Source of the DNA: Agromyces fucosus
GTDB lineage: Bacteria > Actinomycetota > Actinomycetes > Actinomycetales > Microbacteriaceae
Length of the DNA: 64,000 nt
Reading direction: 5' to 3'
NCBI RefSeq assembly: GCF_004134865.1
Contig: NZ_SDPO01000001.1
Coordinates: 1,054,001 to 1,118,000, forward strand
Part shown: positions 60,029 through 64,000 of the stretch, in pieces
Numbering within the stretch: position 1 is the first letter of the stretch
How the letters are laid out: each line of letters starts with the position of its first letter
The notes under the pieces: generated by a model
What the model saw: the letters and a program-made list of their open reading frames with translations, nothing else
What the model was told of the DNA's origin: nothing
Databases searched by the model: none
Made by a program: the position numbers and the translations under genes

Positions 60029-60499
60029 CTACTCGAACTCGACCACGAGTTCGAGCTCGACGGGCGAGTCGAGCGGCAGCACCGCGACGCCGACCGCGGA
60101 GCGCGCGTGGCGGCCCGCTTCGCCGAAGACCTCGCCGAGCAGCTCGGACGCGCCGTTGATGACGCCGGGCTGTCCGGTGAACGCCGGGTCGGATGCCACG
60201 AAGCCGACGAGCTTCACGATGCGGGTGACCCGGTCGAGCGAGCCGATCTCGGCGCGCACCGCCGCGAGGGCGTTGAGCGCCGCGGTGCGGGCGTACGCCT
60301 TCGCATCGTCGGCGGGCACGAGGCCATGGCCGTCGCCGACCTTGCCCGTCGCGGGCAGCGCACCCGCGGTGAAGGGCAGCTGACCCGAGGTGTAGACGTG
60401 GGCGCCGGTGACGACGGCCGGCACGTAGGCGGCGACGGGCGGTGCGACGTCGGGCAGGACGATGCCGAGTTCGGCGAGTCGCGCCTCGAAGGCGGCCAT
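60029..60499 (-). CDS. RidA family protein (enamine/imine deaminase-like)
   Basis: A 156-residue RidA/YjgF-type protein of the longer branch: 'VVTGAHVYTSGQLPF' near residue 30, 'AKAYARTAALNALAAV' in the middle and the closing 'RHARSAVGVAVLPLDSPVELELVVEF' with the conserved Arg and Glu. Archetype RidA hydrolyses reactive 2-aminoacrylate-type imines; in this branch the key Arg is in a different place, so deaminase activity is not certain. ATG 60499 overlaps the stop of the DUF4177 gene by one base, so the two are translationally coupled. Cytosolic trimer by family. Confidence 0.9.
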   Translation of the reverse strand: MAAFEARLAELGIVLPDVAPPVAAYVPAVVTGAHVYTSGQLPFTAGALPATGKVGDGHGLVPADDAKAYARTAALNALAAVRAEIGSLDRVTRIVKLVGFVASDPAFTGQPGVINGASELLGEVFGEAGRHARSAVGVAVLPLDSPVELELVVEFE

Positions 60500-60726
60500 C
60501 AGGCTTCGCCCTCGAACTGCTTGGCGGCCTGTGCCGCCGCCGCCGCGCCGGCGGATGCCGCGGCGGACGATTCTCCTCCGGTGGGGCGCTTCAGGTAGGC
60601 GACGAGGCCGCCCTCGGGGCCCTGCACGATCTGCACGAGCTCCCATCCCTCGGAACCCCAGTTGTTCAGGATGGCCGCCGTGTTGTGGATGAGCAGCGGG
60701 GTGGTGATGTACTCCCAGGTCGTCAT
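60499..60726 (-). CDS. DUF4177 domain small protein
   Basis: A 75-residue protein opening 'TTWEYITTPLLIHNTAAILNNWGSEGWELVQIV', the DUF4177 pattern (WEY ... LN..G.EGWELV), with a Ser/Ala-rich tail. ATG 60726 has GAGGAA upstream. It is coupled to ridA, a pairing that is common in actinobacteria next to acsA and ponA. Function unknown. The 162 bp upstream are shared with the divergent PBP gene. Confidence 0.88.
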   Translation of the reverse strand: MTTWEYITTPLLIHNTAAILNNWGSEGWELVQIVQGPEGGLVAYLKRPTGGESSAAASAGAAAAAQAAKQFEGEA

Positions 60727-60888
60727 GGTTCCTCGTCTCTGTGTCGCATGCATCGACGGCCGCGACCGTCGGATGTGCGCGGTGTCGAACGGAGCGCGGG
60801 AATCGCGTGCGTCGGCGCGCCTTCACCGCGCTGCGACGCACAGCGTGCATAGCGGGATTTGTCAGCCTTCTCCGTTAAGCTCCACTAT

Positions 60889-63510
60889 ATGTCTGCCCAA
60901 AAACGTACGATGAGCGACGTCGGCGCCGGAATCCTCGGCTTCGTCGGCATGAGCGCTCTCGCAGGTGTGCTCGTCACCGCCGCCGTGACCCCGGCCCTCG
61001 CCGTCACCGGCATGGCGGCGAACAACAGCATCTCGCTGTTCGAGAACCTGCCCGGGTACCTCGAGCCCGCCGACCTCGCCGAGCGGTCGAACATCTACGC
61101 GACGGCTCCCGACGGCTCCCCGTACCTGCTCGCCTCCTTCTTCGACGACAACCGCGAAGAGGTCGCGTGGGACGCGATCAGCCAGTACGTGAAGGACGCA
61201 GCGGTCGCCGGTGAAGACCCGCGCTTCTACGAGCACGGCGGCGTCGACATCCAGGGCACCGTGCGCGGCGCACTCAAGACCGTGAGCGGCGAAGACACGC
61301 AGGGCGGATCGTCGATCACGCAGCAGTACGTCAAGAACGTGCTCATCAACAACAACACGGCGAAGGCGACGAACCAGGAGGAGTTCGAGAAGGCGTACGA
61401 CGAGGCGACCGAGGTGAGTGTCTCCCGCAAGCTCAAGGAGATCCGCTACGCGATCGCCCTCGAGAAGGAGTACTCGAAGGACGACATTCTCAAGGGCTAC
61501 CTGAACATCGCCGCCTTCGGTGGTCGCGTGTACGGCATCGAGTCGGCCGCGCAGTACTACTTCACGAAGACCGCGGCGACCCTGTCGCTGCCCGAAGCGG
61601 CCAGCCTCATCGCCATCGTGAACTTCCCCGAGGCCCTGCGTCTCGACCAGCCCGAAGACGAAGACAACGGCGCCGCGTCGGTCAACGACAAGGGCGAGCC
61701 GACGCCGTACGCCGCGAACAAGGAGCGTCGCGACTACATCCTCGACAAGATGCTCGAGTACCAGAAGATCACTGCTGAGGAACATGCGGCTGCGATCGCC
61801 ACTCCGGTGACGCCCGTGATCCACGCGCCGAGCACCGGCTGCCAGTCGGCGGGCGGATCGGCGTTCTTCTGCGATTACGTGACCTGGGTGATCAAGAACC
61901 AGTTCGACAACCCTGAGACGACGGATGTCAACGAGGGCACGCAGATGCTGCAGAAGGGCGGGCTCGACATCTACACGACGCTCGACCTCGAGCTCCAGGG
62001 CGAAGCCGAGGCAGCCATGCGCGAGAACGTGCCGTTCGCGGATCCGCGATTCGACGTCGGTTCGGTGGCGGTCAGCGTCGAGGTCGGCACGGGCAAGATC
62101 CTCGCGATGACGCAGAACAAGCAGTACACGCAGGATCCTGACGTCATCGCCGCCAGCGCGGGCGACTACAGCTCGATCAACTTCAGCACCGACTACGCGT
62201 ACGGCGGGTCTCTCGGCTTCCAGCCCGGCTCGACCTTCAAGGTGTTCACCCTCGCAGAGTGGCTGAACGAGGGCCATTCGCTGCGGGAGACCTTCAACGG
62301 GAGCCGGCGGAACTTCACCTCCTTCCCCGCGGCATGCTACGGCGGCTGGAAGGGCAACTACGATCCGAAGAACGACGACGGCACCGGAGCGAACAACGCC
62401 GTCGACGCCACGAAGTACTCCGTCAACACCGCGTTCATCGCGATGGCGCAGCAGCTCGACCTCTGCAAGATCCGCGACACGGCGCAGGCATTCGGTGTCC
62501 GTCGTGCCGATGGGCTCGATCTCGGACAGCAGTACCAGTACGCCGAAGACGGCACGCGCTCCATCAACCCTGATGCGATCTTCGGCCCGGGCGCGATCCT
62601 CGGCACCGAGGAGGTCTCGCCGCTGAGCATGGTGAGCGCGTTCGCCGGTGTCGCCAACAACGGCGCGACCTGCTCGCCCGTCGCCATCGCGCGCATCGTC
62701 AACAACAAGGGCGAAGAGCAGGCCGTGCCGCAAACAGCGTGCCCGCAGTCGGTGGCCCCCGAGGTCGCACATGCGATGGGATACGCCATGGCGCAGACCT
62801 TCAGCGGCACTGCGAGTGCGTCGAACACCGGCACGGGCGTGCCGCACATCGGCAAGACCGGAACCACCGACAACAACGAGGGCACCTGGATGAACGGTGC
62901 GTCGACTCGCGTCGCGACCGCCGTCTGGGTCGGCAACGTCACGGGGCATGCCAACCTCCGTCAGCTGAGCTTCGACAGCGGTGCGGCCGCGACCGCGCGT
63001 CACCGCATGTGGAAGCGCATCATGACCCTCGCCGACAACAAGTACGGCGGTGCCGAGTTCCCTGAACCCGACCAGTCGGCGTTCAAGCAGGTGCTCGTCG
63101 ACATCCCGCAGGTCGCGGGTCTGTCGTTCGACGCCGCGAAGCAGGCGATCGAGACGGCCGGCTTCGTCGCCGAAGACGGCGGCCAGCAGGATTCCAACCT
63201 TCCAGCGGGCACCGTCAGCGGCACGGACCCTTCGGGCCAGGCGGGCAAGGGCACCACGATCCGCATCTTCACGAGCAACGGCTCGATGACCGGAGTGCCG
63301 AACGTCGTCGGCATGACGGGTGATCAGGCTGAGGCCGCGCTGAAGCAGGCCGGCTTCAAGGTGCAGCGCCAGAACGAGAACACGGCCGACCCCACGAAGG
63401 TAGGCGTCGTGATCTCGCAGAACCCGGCGGGCGGCGGCTTCGCGAAGCCCGGCGACCAGATCACGATCAGCGTCGGCAAGCTCGGCGGCAACGCCCCCGG
63501 CGACGACTAG
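60889..63510 (+). CDS. Bifunctional class A penicillin-binding protein with two PASTA domains
   Basis: An 873-residue class A PBP: membrane helix ~15-40, GT51 glycosyltransferase with catalytic Glu109 in 'GEDPRFYEHGGVD' and 'GGSSITQQYVKN', then the transpeptidase with Ser448-x-x-Lys451 (STFK), Ser511-Val-Asn513 and Lys656-Thr-Gly658. Two PASTA repeats close it (~737-797 and ~801-863). It polymerises and cross-links peptidoglycan; PASTA domains bind cell-wall fragments or lipid II. It corresponds to PonA2-type enzymes, which also sit near acs genes in mycobacteria. ATG 60889 lacks a Shine-Dalgarno; a TTG at 60859 is an unlikely alternative. The next gene begins 9 bp after the stop. Confidence 0.96.
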   Translation: MSAQKRTMSDVGAGILGFVGMSALAGVLVTAAVTPALAVTGMAANNSISLFENLPGYLEPADLAERSNIYATAPDGSPYLLASFFDDNREEVAWDAISQYVKDAAVAGEDPRFYEHGGVDIQGTVRGALKTVSGEDTQGGSSITQQYVKNVLINNNTAKATNQEEFEKAYDEATEVSVSRKLKEIRYAIALEKEYSKDDILKGYLNIAAFGGRVYGIESAAQYYFTKTAATLSLPEAASLIAIVNFPEALRLDQPEDEDNGAASVNDKGEPTPYAANKERRDYILDKMLEYQKITAEEHAAAIATPVTPVIHAPSTGCQSAGGSAFFCDYVTWVIKNQFDNPETTDVNEGTQMLQKGGLDIYTTLDLELQGEAEAAMRENVPFADPRFDVGSVAVSVEVGTGKILAMTQNKQYTQDPDVIAASAGDYSSINFSTDYAYGGSLGFQPGSTFKVFTLAEWLNEGHSLRETFNGSRRNFTSFPAACYGGWKGNYDPKNDDGTGANNAVDATKYSVNTAFIAMAQQLDLCKIRDTAQAFGVRRADGLDLGQQYQYAEDGTRSINPDAIFGPGAILGTEEVSPLSMVSAFAGVANNGATCSPVAIARIVNNKGEEQAVPQTACPQSVAPEVAHAMGYAMAQTFSGTASASNTGTGVPHIGKTGTTDNNEGTWMNGASTRVATAVWVGNVTGHANLRQLSFDSGAAATARHRMWKRIMTLADNKYGGAEFPEPDQSAFKQVLVDIPQVAGLSFDAAKQAIETAGFVAEDGGQQDSNLPAGTVSGTDPSGQAGKGTTIRIFTSNGSMTGVPNVVGMTGDQAEAALKQAGFKVQRQNENTADPTKVGVVISQNPAGGGFAKPGDQITISVGKLGGNAPGDD

Positions 63511-63519
63511 TCGCGATCG

Positions 63520-64000
63520 ATGGCGACGACTCGTTTCCCGCCCGTCGCGACGATCGCTCTGGCGATCGTCGCGGCGGGCGCTGCCGCCTTCGCGTACGGT
63601 TCGCTGATCGAGCGCACCCGGTGGACGCTCCGCCGGGTCGATGTCCCCGTGCTTCCTCCGGGCGCTGAGCCGATCCGCGTCTTGCACCTCTCCGACCTGC
63701 ACATGGCGCCGTGGCAGCGCGACAAGCAGGAGTGGGTGCGCGGCCTCGCCGCCCTGAAACCCGACCTCGTCGTCGACACCGGCGACAACCTGGGACACGA
63801 ACGCGGCATCGAAGGCATCCGACGGGCGTTCGAGCCGTTCCGCGGCGTGCCAGGCGTCTTCGTCAACGGTTCGAACGATTATTTCGGGCCCGTCCTGAAG
63901 AATCCGTTCGCCTACTTCTCGGGCCCGTCGCGCCTCGGGCTGCGCGCGAAGCCCATCGACATCGGCGAACTGCACGCCTACTTCGCGGACCTCGGCTGGC
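63520..64000 (+). CDS. Metallophosphoesterase, 5' part
   Basis: The first 160 residues of a calcineurin-like phosphoesterase; the gene runs out of the window. A membrane helix (~8-28) anchors it. Metal blocks seen so far: 'HLSDLHM' (D-x-H), 'VVDTGDNL' (GD) and 'NGSNDYFG' (in place of GNHD/E). This layout matches the YkuE/PonA2-linked phosphoesterases that follow class A PBP genes in many actinobacteria. ATG 63520, 9 bp after the PBP stop, so cotranscription is likely. A lipid-type phosphate ester in the envelope is a common substrate for relatives; here unproven. Confidence 0.85.
   Translation, partial: MATTRFPPVATIALAIVAAGAAAFAYGSLIERTRWTLRRVDVPVLPPGAEPIRVLHLSDLHMAPWQRDKQEWVRGLAALKPDLVVDTGDNLGHERGIEGIRRAFEPFRGVPGVFVNGSNDYFGPVLKNPFAYFSGPSRLGLRAKPIDIGELHAYFADLGW

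Noticed and set aside
60862-63975. A 1037-codon open frame antisense to the PBP gene
   Set aside because: The plus strand encodes a complete class A PBP with all catalytic motifs; the antisense product is an Arg/Val/Asp-rich shadow.

Overview
The window is high-GC DNA (by eye about 70 percent) from an actinobacterium, most likely a member of the Microbacteriaceae (Agromyces-like). The grounds are codon use, GTP-type PEP carboxykinase beside a RamB-type regulator, a PASTA-bearing class A PBP, DUF4244/TadE pilin genes near topA and acsA, GTGA/ATGA gene overlaps and several probable leaderless starts. The genus is an inference.

Layout. 1-7.7 kb: end of an ABC transporter ATPase, an unknown protein, a 2H phosphoesterase, a DUF1622 membrane protein, pckG divergent from ramB, and a PadR regulator with its membrane partner. 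7.7-13.8 kb: an SDR/thiolase pair, a long GAPDH, a NIPSNAP-like protein and a TPP enzyme. 13.9-22.1 kb: an MFS carrier divergent from a homoprotocatechuate meta-cleavage cluster (hpaH, hpaI, a FAH-RraA fusion, a GntR regulator, hpaE, hpaD) with three related GntR-type operator sites. 22.1-32 kb: an alpha-galactoside locus with a binding lipoprotein, two permeases, two GH36 enzymes, a six-hairpin glycosidase-like protein and a LacI regulator. It carries no ATPase gene. 32-34.8 kb: a Tat-exported phosphatase, an alpha/beta hydrolase and pncA. 35-42.8 kb: an amine-oxidation locus (aldehyde dehydrogenase, TetR, copper amine oxidase, small membrane protein, APC permease, FeaR-like AraC regulator). 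42.8-47.6 kb: a PBP4-type carboxypeptidase, a Gfo/Idh oxidoreductase, a tandem pair of secreted SGNH hydrolases and tRNA-Thr(CGT). 47.7-54 kb: topA-tmk-holB-peptidase operon. 54.1-57.5 kb: a compact Tad pilus locus. 58-64 kb: acsA, ridA, DUF4177, a PASTA PBP and the start of a metallophosphoesterase.

How the parts fit. The amine oxidase and aldehyde dehydrogenase could turn tyramine into 4-hydroxyphenylacetate. After ring hydroxylation (no hydroxylase gene is present here) that would feed the hpa cluster, whose last steps give pyruvate and succinate semialdehyde. pckG, ramB and acsA handle acetate and gluconeogenic carbon.

The most unusual signal is not a gene. The 8-mer CGGATGCC and its complement occur about 50 times by hand count, against about 5 expected from composition. 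It forces otherwise uncommon codons in many genes, and it forms or nearly forms the inverted arms of most terminators here. That pattern resembles the DNA-uptake sequences of transformable bacteria.
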